A DNA stretch of 64,000 nt from CAVZCK01 sp963798805 (GCA_963798805.1 CAWCVC010000005.1:62001-126000); one strand, 5' to 3'; counted from the first letter of the stretch, positions 1-9,462 are shown. Notes: generated from the sequence alone by a model not told the origin. Program-made: numbers and translations.

Positions 1-2
1 AA

Positions 3-2780
3 GCGCTCGACTGCGACGCCATTCTCGTCCAGGATCTCGGCCTCGGCTCACGCGGACTCGTGCTCTCGAACGAAGCCTACGCCTCGCAATATATCGACCA
101 GGCGATCGGCCGCCATCCGATCGTCGGTCTACTGATCATGAGCCGGCAGAACATGGACCAGTTCGGCCGCAACCCCTGGGCCGCCCATGGCTGTCTCGAT
201 GGCGCGGCGAGCTTCGCCACCGACGGCTCGCAGCTTTTCCATCCCATTCGCGGGGGCACGACCGACGCCGTCAATTTCGGCTGCGATCTTGAGGGCGTAA
301 AGCTTCAGGGTGAATGCGCCTGTGCAGCGATCCAGTCCAACACCATCCGGCTCACCGCCGGAGCCAGGGCAACGATCAGCTTCTTCGGATTTTTCGACCC
401 GCACCATGCCGCCGTCACGAGCGATGCGGATCTCGAACGGCTGTTCGCCGTCAGTCAGGCTGCAAGCGCGTTTAGGCCGATCATGCCGGAGCTTTCGACT
501 CCGCCGCGGAGCGCCCTGCAAAGCGCAGCGCCGCTCGCCGTGCGGCAACTCACACCCGAGGCAATTGCCAATCGCTATGCCGGGCGAATGCATGAAGAGT
601 GGCTCGACCGCGAGGAGTTGCTGTCCTTCTTCGTGCCGGATGGACCGCATAACCGCCATGTCGTCGCCGCCCTGAAGGAAAACCTCATGCCGCGCCGGCA
701 CGGCTCTATCCTGCGCAGCGGCGATGCGATGCTGCCCGACGACCGGGCGCTCTCCGCGACATGCTGGATGCATGGCGTGTTGGCCGCCCAGCTCACCATC
801 GGCAACACCGCGCTGCACAAACTCCTCTCGGTCTCGCGCGATCCGTACAATCTCACGCGCGCAAGCGGGCTGCGCATCCTCGCCGAGCGGGGCGGCGGCT
901 GGCAGCTCCTCGCCGTGCCGTCGCTGTTCGAGATGGGCCTCAATGATTGCCGCTGGATCTACGAGATCGAAGACGGGACGATCGAGGTGCATGGCTGGAG
1001 CTCGGCCGAGGACACCGCCATGTGCTGGGATGTGACCGTCACAGGCGAGCCTTGCCGTTTCCTGATCTTCGGCCATTTGGTCTTGGGCGAGCACGAATTC
1101 CGCCATGGTGGTCTCGTTGAAATCGACGAAGCCGAAAAACGCTTCAGCTTCCGTCCCGATCCGGACTGGCTGTGGGGTCAGCAATACCCGCAAGCCGTGC
1201 ATCATCTCGTGATCTCGACGCCGGACGCCGTCGAAGCGATCGGCAGCGGCGCGCTGCTGTTCGACGGCGCGGCGCCACGCTCGGGGGACGCCTATGCCGC
1301 CATCCGCACGCACCCGACGAAGCGATTTTCCTTCGGGCTCGTCGGAGCGCTGGACGATCCGGAGTACGCAAAGCGCCTGGCGGAGAAATATGAGCGCGGT
1401 GTTGCATCGGCCGACGCTCTGGAAAAGGCGCGCTCCTTCTGGAGCCGCGTCACCCGCGACACGCGCTTTTCGGGTGAGGGGGCCGACACCGCCGCCCTCA
1501 GCACCATCTTCCCCTGGTTCGCCCATAACGCCATGGTGCATCTCACGGTCCCGCGCGGCCTGGAGCAATATACGGCGGCGGCCTGGGGCACACGCGACGT
1601 CTGTCAGGGGCCGGTCGAGTTCCTGCTGCCGCTCAACCATCGCGAGCCGGTGCGCGAGATCCTGCGCGTCGTCTTCGCCCAGCAGTTCGAAGCGAGCGGC
1701 GACTGGCCGCAATGGTTCATGCTGGAGCCCTACCGGCAGATCCGCGATCCCCATAGCCATGGTGACGTGATCATCTGGCCGCTCAAAGCGCTCTGCGACT
1801 ATGTCGAGGCGACCGGGGAGACCGCTTTTCTCGACGAGACGCTGCCCTGGACGCGCGGCGATTTCAGCCTGACGCAGCAATCCGAGCCGGTCTCGGTCCA
1901 CGTCGAAAAGCTGCTGGCGACGGTCCGCGAGCGCTTCATTCCCGGTACGCATCTGATCCGTTATGGCCTCGGCGACTGGAACGATTCGCTCCAGCCCGCC
2001 GATCCGGCGATGCGCGACTGGATGGTGAGCAGTTGGACCGTCGCCCTGCTCTATCAGCAGATCGGCCGCTATGCCCAGATCCTGCAGCGCACCGGGCGGA
2101 AGCCGCAATCGGAGGAGCTTCTCCAGCTTGCGGCGTCGATCCGCACCGATTTCAACCGCCATCTGATGCCCGACAGGACGGTCGCCGGTTACACGCTGTT
2201 CAAGCCGGAGGGCGGCGAGCCGGAATGGCTGCTGCATCCGCGCGACGAGCGCACCGGCATCTCCTACTCCCTCATCCCGATGACGCGCTCGATGATCGCC
2301 GGCCTGTTCACGCCCGAGCAGACGGAGCACCATCTGCGCCTGATCCGCGATTATCTCCTGTTCCAGGATGGGGCGCGGCTTATGGACAGGCCGGTGACAT
2401 ATAGAGGCGGACTCGAAGTCAACTTCCGCCGCGCCGAGTCGGCAGCCTTCTTCGGCCGCGAGATCGGTCTCATGTACAGCCACGCGCATCTGCGCTATTG
2501 CGAGGCGCTCGGTGTGATCGGCGAGACCGAGGCCGCACGAGAGGCGCTCAAAATCATCAATCCAATCACGGTCGAAGGACAGCCGCGCAGCGGCTTGCGG
2601 CAGCGCAATGCCTATTTCTCCAGCAGCGACGCGGCTTTCCGCGACCGGGAACAGGCGAGCGCCGAATGGGACCGGATGCGAAACGGCGAGATCCTGGTGC
2701 GCGGCGGCTGGCGCATCTACTCCAGCGGCCCGGGGATTTTCACCCGGCTGGCGCTCGGTCTGGCGGGAACATCCTCGTAG
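3..2780 (+). CDS. GH94-family glycoside phosphorylase, 5' end missing
   Basis: The reading frame is open to the left edge of the window, so the GTG at 60 is only an internal codon and the true start lies upstream. About 925 residues are visible. The strongest motif is GDWNDS (near 1972-1990), which carries the general-acid aspartate of GH94 phosphorylases, preceded by an (alpha/alpha)6-barrel segment with GDWPQWFM and HSHGDVIIWPLKAL. Overall layout and length resemble 1,2-beta-oligoglucan phosphorylases more than the shorter cellobiose phosphorylases. Such enzymes split a beta-glucan with phosphate in the cytoplasm to release a sugar 1-phosphate. The substrate assignment is inference; the family is fairly secure. 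The downstream genes are convergent and do not suggest an operon. Confidence 0.75.
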   Translation, partial: ALDCDAILVQDLGLGSRGLVLSNEAYASQYIDQAIGRHPIVGLLIMSRQNMDQFGRNPWAAHGCLDGAASFATDGSQLFHPIRGGTTDAVNFGCDLEGVKLQGECACAAIQSNTIRLTAGARATISFFGFFDPHHAAVTSDADLERLFAVSQAASAFRPIMPELSTPPRSALQSAAPLAVRQLTPEAIANRYAGRMHEEWLDREELLSFFVPDGPHNRHVVAALKENLMPRRHGSILRSGDAMLPDDRALSATCWMHGVLAAQLTIGNTALHKLLSVSRDPYNLTRASGLRILAERGGGWQLLAVPSLFEMGLNDCRWIYEIEDGTIEVHGWSSAEDTAMCWDVTVTGEPCRFLIFGHLVLGEHEFRHGGLVEIDEAEKRFSFRPDPDWLWGQQYPQAVHHLVISTPDAVEAIGSGALLFDGAAPRSGDAYAAIRTHPTKRFSFGLVGALDDPEYAKRLAEKYERGVASADALEKARSFWSRVTRDTRFSGEGADTAALSTIFPWFAHNAMVHLTVPRGLEQYTAAAWGTRDVCQGPVEFLLPLNHREPVREILRVVFAQQFEASGDWPQWFMLEPYRQIRDPHSHGDVIIWPLKALCDYVEATGETAFLDETLPWTRGDFSLTQQSEPVSVHVEKLLATVRERFIPGTHLIRYGLGDWNDSLQPADPAMRDWMVSSWTVALLYQQIGRYAQILQRTGRKPQSEELLQLAASIRTDFNRHLMPDRTVAGYTLFKPEGGEPEWLLHPRDERTGISYSLIPMTRSMIAGLFTPEQTEHHLRLIRDYLLFQDGARLMDRPVTYRGGLEVNFRRAESAAFFGREIGLMYSHAHLRYCEALGVIGETEAAREALKIINPITVEGQPRSGLRQRNAYFSSSDAAFRDREQASAEWDRMRNGEILVRGGWRIYSSGPGIFTRLALGLAGTSS

Positions 2781-2808
2781 CCTGGATTGCCGCCCCTGGA
2801 CGCCGAGG

Positions 2809-3165
2809 TCAGCCGAGGCCCAACTCTTTCCGCCTCTTTTTCGACAGGCCGAGCGAAACGATGCTGTGCGACCGGCGCAGATAGTCTTTCAGCTCGTCAT
2901 CGGACAGGCCGGGCTCCGCATAGTGCTGGATCCATTTCATGCCGCGCGAGGCGAGGTAAGGCGCCGGACGCAGCCCTGGCTGCTCCTTCAGAACCTCGTA
3001 GGCGATGTCGCTGACCTTGAAGGAAAACCGTCCTTCTCCGTCCTCCCAGCGCGCGATGACGAACACTTTGCCGCCGACCTTCCAAACATGCGCGCCGCCC
3101 CATTGCATGACATAGGTCGTCGCCGGCAGGGTTCGGCAGAATTCGTTGAACTCTTCGTCGGTCAT
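2809..3165 (-). CDS. MmcQ/YjbR-family protein
   Basis: This 118-residue protein has the full-length MmcQ/YjbR (CyaY-like) fold signature: an N-terminal EEFNEFCRTLP helix, a WGGAHVWKVGGKVF strand pair, a central FSFKVSD strand and a C-terminal helix pair with GMKWIQHY and LKDYLRRSHSIV. Family members are small cytoplasmic proteins often annotated as DNA-binding, but no biochemical function is firmly established. It converges on the GH94 gene, with 28 bases between the two stops. The ATG at 3165 has only a weak purine-rich sequence ahead of it. Family confidence is high; function is unknown. Confidence 0.8.
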   Translation of the reverse strand: MTDEEFNEFCRTLPATTYVMQWGGAHVWKVGGKVFVIARWEDGEGRFSFKVSDIAYEVLKEQPGLRPAPYLASRGMKWIQHYAEPGLSDDELKDYLRRSHSIVSLGLSKKRRKELGLG

Positions 3166-3274
3166 GCTCGATCATTACAGCTGAAAGCGGCAGGCGGTTG
3201 CGAGACTTCGGTGGTGATGCACTCCACTGGATGAGATCCTGAAATCACAATGTGTCGGCGATCTCAAGCAGGCA

Positions 3275-3592
3275 TCAGAAATCGGCACGCAGCGGATAAT
3301 CGACGACGATAGCCCTGCCGCCCGAAAGGGCTCTCACCGAATGGCGCGTCCCGGACGGCACGATCGCGACCATTCCCGGCCCGGCGACCTGGGTCTCCCC
3401 GCCGACCGTGACCTCCAGTTCCCCTGCGACGACATGCCAGACTTCCTCCTGATCGTGGGCGTGCTCATGGATCGATGAGCCGGCCTCGAAATCCCAATGG
3501 CCGAAGGTCATGCTCGGCGAGTGGAAAATGCGGCCGCGCCAGCCCGGCCGTTTCTCGATCACCTCAAGATGCCGCGTGTCGATGAAGGGCAT
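3275..3592 (-). CDS. single-domain cupin protein
   Basis: A 105-residue protein forms one cupin beta-barrel. Motif 1 is seen as HEHAHDQEEVWHVVAGE (histidines and glutamate that bind a metal) and motif 2 as PSGTRHSV. Stand-alone cupins of this size can be isomerases, dioxygenases or sugar-binding proteins; nothing here picks one. A GGAGA ribosome-binding site lies about 10 bases before the ATG. It runs in the same direction as the MmcQ-like gene 109 bases downstream and might share its transcript. Confidence 0.8.
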   Translation of the reverse strand: MPFIDTRHLEVIEKRPGWRGRIFHSPSMTFGHWDFEAGSSIHEHAHDQEEVWHVVAGELEVTVGGETQVAGPGMVAIVPSGTRHSVRALSGGRAIVVDYPLRADF

Positions 3593-4026
3593 GTCATGTC
3601 CAATCTCCAGCGGCCAAGTTTAGCATGACCGCCCGAAGGCGCAACGCGAGGCGCCGACGCGGCTGACAGCGCCAATTGAAGGCCGTCCGGTTCCGATTGC
3701 TTCGAAAGGCCGGGGAACCGATTTCTGCCATTGGGTCTTGACCGAAAGAGACCGGGCGCGGCCTCCTTGGGTGAGAGCCCGGATCGTTATGCCACGAATG
3801 CCAGCCGCATCGTCCGCCACCCAGATCGACGATCTGGCGGCGGGAGGGATGAGTTTGACCGAATTGGCGGAGCCATTCCTACCGGAACACGGATGTTCCG
3901 GTGCGATAGGTCTAGCCGCCGTCCGACAGTGGGAGCGGCTAGGCTGTTCAGGGCAACGTGGCGTCGGATCGACTGCAACGGCCGCAGTAAAGGCCTGAAG
4001 TCAAACTAACTCTAAGGAGCCATCAC
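3593..4026. other. non-coding stretch with a perfect inverted repeat
   Basis: No gene is supported in this 434-base gap; the open frames in it overlap each other on both strands without ribosome-binding sites. It contains a perfect inverted repeat at 3881-3902 with 9-base arms (ACCGGAACA / TGTTCCGGT) around a 4-base loop, 125 bases upstream of the EF-hand gene. It lacks a T-run, so a protein-binding site is more likely than a terminator. Confidence 0.5.
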
Positions 4027-4473
4027 ATGATCAGAACCCTACTCACGTCTTTCACGGTGGTTGCTGTCGCCGGCTGGATGTCGGCCGCTCAGGCTCAGAG
4101 CTCAATGCAGAAGAGCACCGCGGGTACGAGCTCCGGGACCAGCGCGAGCACAAGTAGCGGCATGCAGCAAATGAGCCAGACGGAATGCAAGCAGCTCTGG
4201 ACGAAAGCAGCCGGGAGGTCGAAGAGCCTCAGCAAGACCAGGGCGATGAAATACACGAACGATTTCAATGCGGTCGACAAAAATTCGAACGGCAAGATTT
4301 CCCGTACCGAGTTCCTGAACGGCTGTAAGCAAGGCACCGTTCAGCGTACGGCATCTTTGAACCAGAACAGCCCGGCGACGACGGGATCGACCTCGACCGG
4401 CGTGACGAACAAGAGCGGCGACTCAGGCCCCACCTCCAGCGGCAATAGCGGCTCGAGCTCCACCTCCAAGTAA
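4027..4473 (+). CDS. secreted EF-hand protein
   Basis: The 148-residue product has an N-terminal signal peptide ending in AAQAQ (about residue 24), a Ser/Thr-rich linker, and one clear EF-hand loop DKNSNGKISRTE (residues about 81-92) with Asp, Asn and the final Glu in calcium-binding positions. The C-terminal 45 residues are low-complexity Ser/Thr/Gly/Asn. An AAGGAG ribosome-binding site 9 bases ahead fixes the start. The likely role is a periplasmic or exported calcium-binding protein of unknown partner. A strong terminator follows at once, so it is a single-gene unit. Confidence 0.75.
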   Translation: MIRTLLTSFTVVAVAGWMSAAQAQSSMQKSTAGTSSGTSASTSSGMQQMSQTECKQLWTKAAGRSKSLSKTRAMKYTNDFNAVDKNSNGKISRTEFLNGCKQGTVQRTASLNQNSPATTGSTSTGVTNKSGDSGPTSSGNSGSSSTSK

Positions 4474-4491
4474 CGGGCATTACGCTCGATC

Positions 4492-4519
4492 GGCGGGCCC
4501 AAAAGGGTCCGCCTTTTTT
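4492..4519 (+). terminator. Rho-independent terminator of the EF-hand gene
   Basis: A 9-base stem (GGCGGGCCC / GGGTCCGCC, one G-T pair) encloses an AAAA loop and is followed by six T residues. It lies 19 bases after the EF-hand stop codon and separates it from the convergent liv operon. Confidence 0.85.
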
Positions 4520-4577
4520 GCGGCGGCGAGGCCGCCTCTAACGCCATGCGTGGGCCGGAGATGGAGGCCGAGGGCTG

Positions 4578-5477
4578 TCAGCCGCCGAGGAACAGCCGCC
4601 CGACATCGGGATCGGCGAGGATCTCGTCACCCGTTCCGGCCTTGGCCAGCTCGCCCGAGACCAGGACGTAGCCGATATCGGCGAATTCCAGCCCCTTCTT
4701 GGCGTTCTGCTCGACCATGATGATGGTCTTGCCGTCGGTCTTCTGAAGATCGGAGAGGATCTCGAACACCGCATCGATATAGCGCGGCTCGAGGCCGATG
4801 GACGGCTCGTCGACGAGCAGGACCTCCGGCTCCATCACCAGCGCGCGCGAGATTTCCAGAAGCCTGCGCTCGCCTCCGGACAGCACGCGCGCAGGCTGAC
4901 GGCGGCGCGCGGCAAGGCGCGGATATTTATCGAACACCTTCTCTGCGACCCGGTGCGCTTCCGCCGGCCTGGGCTTCAGATAGCCGCCCATCCAGAGGTT
5001 TTCCTCGACGGTCATATCCGGAAAGACCGAATTATCCTGAAGTATGTAGGCGATGCGCGCGGTCTTGAGCTTTGCGTTCGGCCCGAGACGGGTGACATCG
5101 CGGCCATTCACCACGATGCGGCCGGAGGTGATGCGGGTGAAACCGAAAATCGAGTGCAGCACGGTCGATTTGCCGGCACCGTTCGGCCCGATGAGGCAGA
5201 GCGACTGGCCCTTGCCGATGGCGAGCGAAAAATCGTGCAGGATCTGCATCTGCCCGTAGCCAGCGCAAAGGTCCTGGATCGTGACCACGGGATCCCGGCC
5301 CGCCAGCCCGATGAGCTGCTCATAAGGCGGTGCGGTGTCGGCGATACGACCGGCCTCCCGTGCGACCTCCTCGACGGAAATGACAGTGTCGATACCGCCG
5401 CCGCCATGGCCACGCGCCACCCCGCTGGCGCCTACGCGGTTTCCTGCCTGGTCCGGCTTGTTCGCCCCTGCCATCAA
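4578..5477 (-). CDS. livF: branched-chain amino-acid ABC transporter ATP-binding protein LivF
   Basis: The 299-residue protein is the second ATPase of a Liv-type importer. Walker A is GPNGAGKST, the signature is LSGGERRLLEISRAL and Walker B is VLLVDEPSIGLEP, followed by a VEQNAKKGLEFAD switch region. Its start overlaps the livG stop by 4 bases (ATGA). It has an N-terminal extension of about 60 residues before the ATPase fold begins (VVTIQDLCAGYG), Gly-rich at first, which typical 235-residue LivF proteins lack. If the extension is real it may dock to a partner; an internal start is the alternative, but no internal ATG with a good site is seen. Confidence 0.9.
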   Translation of the reverse strand: MMAGANKPDQAGNRVGASGVARGHGGGGIDTVISVEEVAREAGRIADTAPPYEQLIGLAGRDPVVTIQDLCAGYGQMQILHDFSLAIGKGQSLCLIGPNGAGKSTVLHSIFGFTRITSGRIVVNGRDVTRLGPNAKLKTARIAYILQDNSVFPDMTVEENLWMGGYLKPRPAEAHRVAEKVFDKYPRLAARRRQPARVLSGGERRLLEISRALVMEPEVLLVDEPSIGLEPRYIDAVFEILSDLQKTDGKTIIMVEQNAKKGLEFADIGYVLVSGELAKAGTGDEILADPDVGRLFLGG

Positions 5478-6217
5478 TGCGCTCCGAGATAGGCGTCGAT
5501 CACGCGCTGATCGTGCTGGATGTCCTCCGGCGGGCCGTCCGCGAGCAGCTCGCCATGGGCGAGGCAGTAAATATGCTCGGCGAGGTTCATGATCACGCGC
5601 ATATTGTGCTCGATGACGAACAGGGTGATGCCGAAATCCGCATTGGCGCGACGCAGCCGGTCGATCAGGCCGTTGATCAGGGTCGGATTAATGCCGGCGG
5701 TCGGCTCGTCGAGCATCAGCATGTCCGGTTCGTTCATCAGCGCCATGGCGAATTCGAGCAGCTTCTGCTGGCCGAAGGACAGCATGCCGCCGGGAAGGTG
5801 GCGCTTCTCATAAAGACCGACGAATTCCAGAAGCTCATCGGCGCGTTTGGTCGCGCGCCCGGATTGGCCGGAGAACAGATCCAGAAAGCCCCGGTTCCGC
5901 TCCGAAACGCTGATCAGCATGTTCTGCACGCAGGTCATCTTGGTGTAGATGCGCGTCTGCTGGAATGTGCGCAGCAGCCCGAGCCGCGCAATGTCTGGCA
6001 CCTGCAGCTGCGAAATCTCGCGCGATTTGAAGCGGATCGATCCCGCATCGATCGGATGATAGCCGACGATCGAGTTGAACAGCGTGGTCTTGCCCGAGCC
6101 GTTCGGTCCGATCAGGCCGACGATCTTGCCCTTCGGCACGACGAGCGAGATGTCGTCATTGGCGACGACGCCGCCGAAGGATTTCGACACGTCCCTGACT
6201 TCGAGAAGGGCGGTCAT
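5474..6217 (-). CDS. livG: branched-chain amino-acid ABC transporter ATP-binding protein LivG
   Basis: This 247-residue ATPase pairs with LivF to power import through LivH and LivM. Walker A is GPNGSGKTT, the signature is LSFGQQKLLEFAMAL, and Walker B is MLMLDEPTAGINP followed by VIEHNMRVIMNLAEHI. Length matches the family. It overlaps livM upstream and livF downstream by 4 bases each, which suggests translational coupling within one operon. Confidence 0.93.
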   Translation of the reverse strand: MTALLEVRDVSKSFGGVVANDDISLVVPKGKIVGLIGPNGSGKTTLFNSIVGYHPIDAGSIRFKSREISQLQVPDIARLGLLRTFQQTRIYTKMTCVQNMLISVSERNRGFLDLFSGQSGRATKRADELLEFVGLYEKRHLPGGMLSFGQQKLLEFAMALMNEPDMLMLDEPTAGINPTLINGLIDRLRRANADFGITLFVIEHNMRVIMNLAEHIYCLAHGELLADGPPEDIQHDQRVIDAYLGAH

Positions 6218-7239
6218 GCCTGCCGCTCCTCAATCCTGCGCGCGAGCCGCCGGTCGCGCAGATAGCCGACGATGCCTTGCGGAAAGAACACCACGATGGC
6301 GACGATCATCATGCCGAGCGCGACACGCTGCCAGCCGAGCAGATAGGTCCAGAAAAACTCCTTGGCGAACTCGAAGACGATCGCCCCGATCACCGGGCCG
6401 AGGATGGTGCCGCGCCCGCCCAGGATCGCCATCAGCACCATCCAGACCCCGATCGTCGGGGCGGCGAAAGCGACATCGGTCGGATCGATGAAGCGCTTGA
6501 GATTGCCGTAAATGCCGCCTGAGATGCCGAGGAAGAATGCCGAGATGGCCCACGCGGTGACCTTGATGCGCGTGGTGTAATGGCCCATCGCCTCGGCCTT
6601 GTCCTCGTCGTCGCGTATGGCGTTGATGGCGAGGCCGAAGCGGGTGCTCGTCAGCCAGCTGATGACGAGGAAGGTGATGATGGCAAGCACGACGGCGAGG
6701 TAATAGAGCAGAAGCGAGGCGGTCTCCAGATCAAAAGGCGGCTCCGGCACGGTCATGCCCGAGCCGGCGCCGAGCCAGTCCCAGCCGCTTGCGATTTCGC
6801 CGGCGGCAATGCCGAGGCCCAGCGTGCAGATGGCGAAATACTGGCCGCGCATTCCGAGGATCGTCGCGCCGATCACGATGGCGGCGAGGGTCGCCAGGAT
6901 CGCTGCGACCGGGAGGCCAAGGGCAAGGCCCTTGAGATATTGCGCGGTGTTGAAGACGAATTCGGTGTTGCCGCCGCGGGCCGCATTATATGCGCCGACA
7001 TTGTAGAACAGGCCGACTTGGACCACCGCGCAGGCATAGACGCCGATGCCGACGAAGATGACGTTGCCGAAGGAATTGTAGCCCATCTGACCGCCGACCA
7101 GATCCCAGGTCAGCGCGAAGACCACGAACAGCCAGAGCTCGGTCATCTGCGCCATATAGGCCGGTGCGATGAAGGGGGCGACGAGCGCAAAAGCCGCTAG
7201 CGCGAAGAAGGCCAGATATTCGCGGCGCCTGTCAGTCAT
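6214..7239 (-). CDS. livM: branched-chain amino-acid ABC transporter permease LivM
   Basis: A 341-residue polytopic inner-membrane protein with about nine hydrophobic segments. The family loop that contacts the ATPases is seen as RDDEDKAEAMGHYTTRIK, followed by AFFLGISGGIYG; the C-terminal half has the GGRGTILGPVIGA segment typical of LivM. It forms the channel with LivH. Its ATG overlaps the livH stop by 4 bases. Confidence 0.92.
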   Translation of the reverse strand: MTDRRREYLAFFALAAFALVAPFIAPAYMAQMTELWLFVVFALTWDLVGGQMGYNSFGNVIFVGIGVYACAVVQVGLFYNVGAYNAARGGNTEFVFNTAQYLKGLALGLPVAAILATLAAIVIGATILGMRGQYFAICTLGLGIAAGEIASGWDWLGAGSGMTVPEPPFDLETASLLLYYLAVVLAIITFLVISWLTSTRFGLAINAIRDDEDKAEAMGHYTTRIKVTAWAISAFFLGISGGIYGNLKRFIDPTDVAFAAPTIGVWMVLMAILGGRGTILGPVIGAIVFEFAKEFFWTYLLGWQRVALGMMIVAIVVFFPQGIVGYLRDRRLARRIEERQA

Positions 7240-8135
7240 TTGAGATACCGCCGTTTGCGCGCAAGCCGCCAGTTTCTAAACACGAGCACGATGACGAGCA
7301 GACTGAAGACGAAGGCGAGCTGATATTGCGCCCCGAGAACGAAGCCGGCGATGGTCTCAGCGCTGCCGAGGCCGAGGCCAGCGAGGATCACGCCGGCCAG
7401 ATTGCCGAGCCCCGCGACCACGACGATCATGAAGGAGCGGATCGTATAGGGCAGGCCGATATAAGGGTGGATGGTGTAGGCCATAGCGACCAGCGCGCCG
7501 CAGGCGCCGCAGATCGCCGCGTTCAGTCCATAGGTCACCGCATAGACGTGATCCGTATCGATCCCGAGCACGCGCGCAGCCCGCGGGTTTTGAGCGGTGG
7601 CCCGGATCGCCTGGCCGATGCGCGACCGTTTGAGGAAGATGACGAGCGATCCGCCAAGAACGAGCGCCAGCACAAAGGCGACGACCTTGGTCTGCGAGAT
7701 CGTCACGAGGCCGTCGAACATGAACCAGGTGCCGAGGCCGCTATTAGCGACGCGCACATCCGCGCCGAAAATCTCGTTCATGAGCTGCTGCAGGATGATG
7801 GAGAGGCCGAAGGTCGCCAGCAGCGAGATGAACAGGTCGTGGTCGACGATGCGATAGATGATGAGCCGGTAGAGCAGCCAGCCTAAAACGAACAGGAGAA
7901 TCACGGCAAGCGGGATGCCGAAAAACGGGCTGAAGCCGGCTGCGCCGAGCAGGACGGCGACATATCCGCCCAGCATGACGAATTCGCCCTGGCAGATATT
8001 GATGATCTTCATCACCCCCCAGACCAGCGCCATGCCATAGGCGGCGACCGCGAAGATCGCGCCGATCAGCAACCCATCGAGGATGAGTTGGACCAACAGG
8101 ATCGGCGCATCAATCAGGAGGCCAATATTGCTCAT
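7236..8135 (-). CDS. livH: branched-chain amino-acid ABC transporter permease LivH
   Basis: The start at 8135 (MSNIGLLIDAP) is chosen because the longer open frame upstream encodes an Arg/Pro-rich stretch with no family resemblance. The 299-residue product has about eight membrane segments and the LivH hallmarks YGMALVWGVMKIINICQGEF near the N terminus and RATAQNPRAARVLGID in the coupling loop. It is the first transporter gene after the binding protein, 103 bases downstream of livK. Confidence 0.92.
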   Translation of the reverse strand: MSNIGLLIDAPILLVQLILDGLLIGAIFAVAAYGMALVWGVMKIINICQGEFVMLGGYVAVLLGAAGFSPFFGIPLAVILLFVLGWLLYRLIIYRIVDHDLFISLLATFGLSIILQQLMNEIFGADVRVANSGLGTWFMFDGLVTISQTKVVAFVLALVLGGSLVIFLKRSRIGQAIRATAQNPRAARVLGIDTDHVYAVTYGLNAAICGACGALVAMAYTIHPYIGLPYTIRSFMIVVVAGLGNLAGVILAGLGLGSAETIAGFVLGAQYQLAFVFSLLVIVLVFRNWRLARKRRYLK

Positions 8136-8238
8136 GGAAAGCCTGCTGTCGGGACGGTGCAGACGGCGGACAGCTCGTCGGCGGCGAGAGGATGCGCCGG
8201 CAGTGCCGTTTGGCACCGCCGGCCGCATCCATGCGGGC

Positions 8239-9462
8239 TTAGCGTTCGGACCAGTTCGGGGCAGGGATGACCGGTTTCGCCTGCGCCCATTTGGTCGGCG
8301 CAACCACCTCATATTTGCCGTCGAGCACCTGGAACAGCACCATCGGCTTGGCGGTATTCTTGCCGGTCGCGTCGAATTTGATGTTGCCGAAGAAGGTCTG
8401 CATATCGGTCGCTGCGAGCGCGTCGCGGACCGCTTTCTTATCGAGCGAACCGGCGCGCGTAAAGGCGTCGGCAAAGACCTGGACAGACGCTGCGGACTCC
8501 GCTGCCTGATACGGCGGATCGTAGGTATAGGTTGTCTTAAAGAGCTTGGCGAAGTCTGCCGCCGAGCCGAATAGGCTGTCCTTGTAGCTCAGCGACGGCG
8601 CCCATTGCGAGGCGCACAGCGCATATGCGGCATCCTTGCCGAATTTCTTGATGATCTGAGCCGAGTCGCAATGGGTCATAGCCAGAATCGGTACGTAGAC
8701 TTTCAATTCCGCGATCTGGCGGATCCCCGTCGCCGCGCCCTTCGAATGCCCCGAGACGACCAGGATGTCCGGCTTGAGCGCCTTCACCTTGGTCAAAGTC
8801 GCGGACATATCGTCCAGGTCCTTCGGCAGCTTGTCGTCGATGACGACTTCCATTCCGTGGCTTTTCGCGTCTTCGATGACGCCCGCCCGCACGTCCTGAC
8901 TGAAGGGATCGTTCTCGAATGCGCCGGCAACTTTGAGATCCTGCGCCTTTTTGCCAAAAGCGTCGGCCTTTTCCGCCGCGAGAGCGACGGCGCTGGAGAG
9001 ATATTGCTCGGAGGTCGAAAGCACGGCGAAGAGATATTTATAGCCGTTATTGAACAGCGACCGGGACGCGCCGTTTCCCTCGACCATGGGCACCTGGTAC
9101 TTCTCGGTAACGGGCGCAATGGCTTTGGTGAGGCCGGAGCTATAGGGACCGAGCAGGAATTTGATGCCGTCCTGATTGATCAGGCGTTCTGCGAGCTCGG
9201 CTCCGCGCGCCGGGGTTAACTCGTCGTCATAATATTTGATCGCGAGCTTATAGCTCTTGTCGCCGACCTTCACGCCACCTTTCTCGTTGATTTTTTTGAC
9301 GGCCAGATCATAACCGTCCTTGGTAAACTTTCCGTTCGTCGAATATTTCCCGGTCAGAGATACGGCAGCGCCGAGCGTAATCGTATCCTGTGCCGCAGCC
9401 GCCGTCGACCAGGCGAATAGCACCGCCGTCGCAATAAGGAACTCCTTTACTGGGTATTTCAT
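8239..9462 (-). CDS. livK: periplasmic amino-acid/amide-binding protein of the Liv importer
   Basis: The start at 9462 is preferred over an ORF start 117 bases further out: an AGGGAGGT ribosome-binding site precedes it and a signal peptide begins there (MKYPVKEFLIATAVLFAW, cleaved near AAAAQ). The 407-residue product is a type-1 periplasmic-binding protein: ITLGAAVSLTGKYSTNG at the N terminus of lobe 1, then DDELTPARGAELAERLI and FLLGPYSSGLTKAIAP. It captures the ligand for LivHMGF. The exact ligand (branched-chain amino acid, other amino acid or short amide) cannot be read from the sequence. It is the first gene of the operon. Confidence 0.88.
   Translation of the reverse strand: MKYPVKEFLIATAVLFAWSTAAAAQDTITLGAAVSLTGKYSTNGKFTKDGYDLAVKKINEKGGVKVGDKSYKLAIKYYDDELTPARGAELAERLINQDGIKFLLGPYSSGLTKAIAPVTEKYQVPMVEGNGASRSLFNNGYKYLFAVLSTSEQYLSSAVALAAEKADAFGKKAQDLKVAGAFENDPFSQDVRAGVIEDAKSHGMEVVIDDKLPKDLDDMSATLTKVKALKPDILVVSGHSKGAATGIRQIAELKVYVPILAMTHCDSAQIIKKFGKDAAYALCASQWAPSLSYKDSLFGSAADFAKLFKTTYTYDPPYQAAESAASVQVFADAFTRAGSLDKKAVRDALAATDMQTFFGNIKFDATGKNTAKPMVLFQVLDGKYEVVAPTKWAQAKPVIPAPNWSER

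Noticed and set aside
129..2489. 786-codon open frame on the minus strand
   Set aside because: It is antisense to the GH94 gene, composed of Arg/Ala/Asp-rich text typical of shadow frames in high-GC DNA, and has no family motif.
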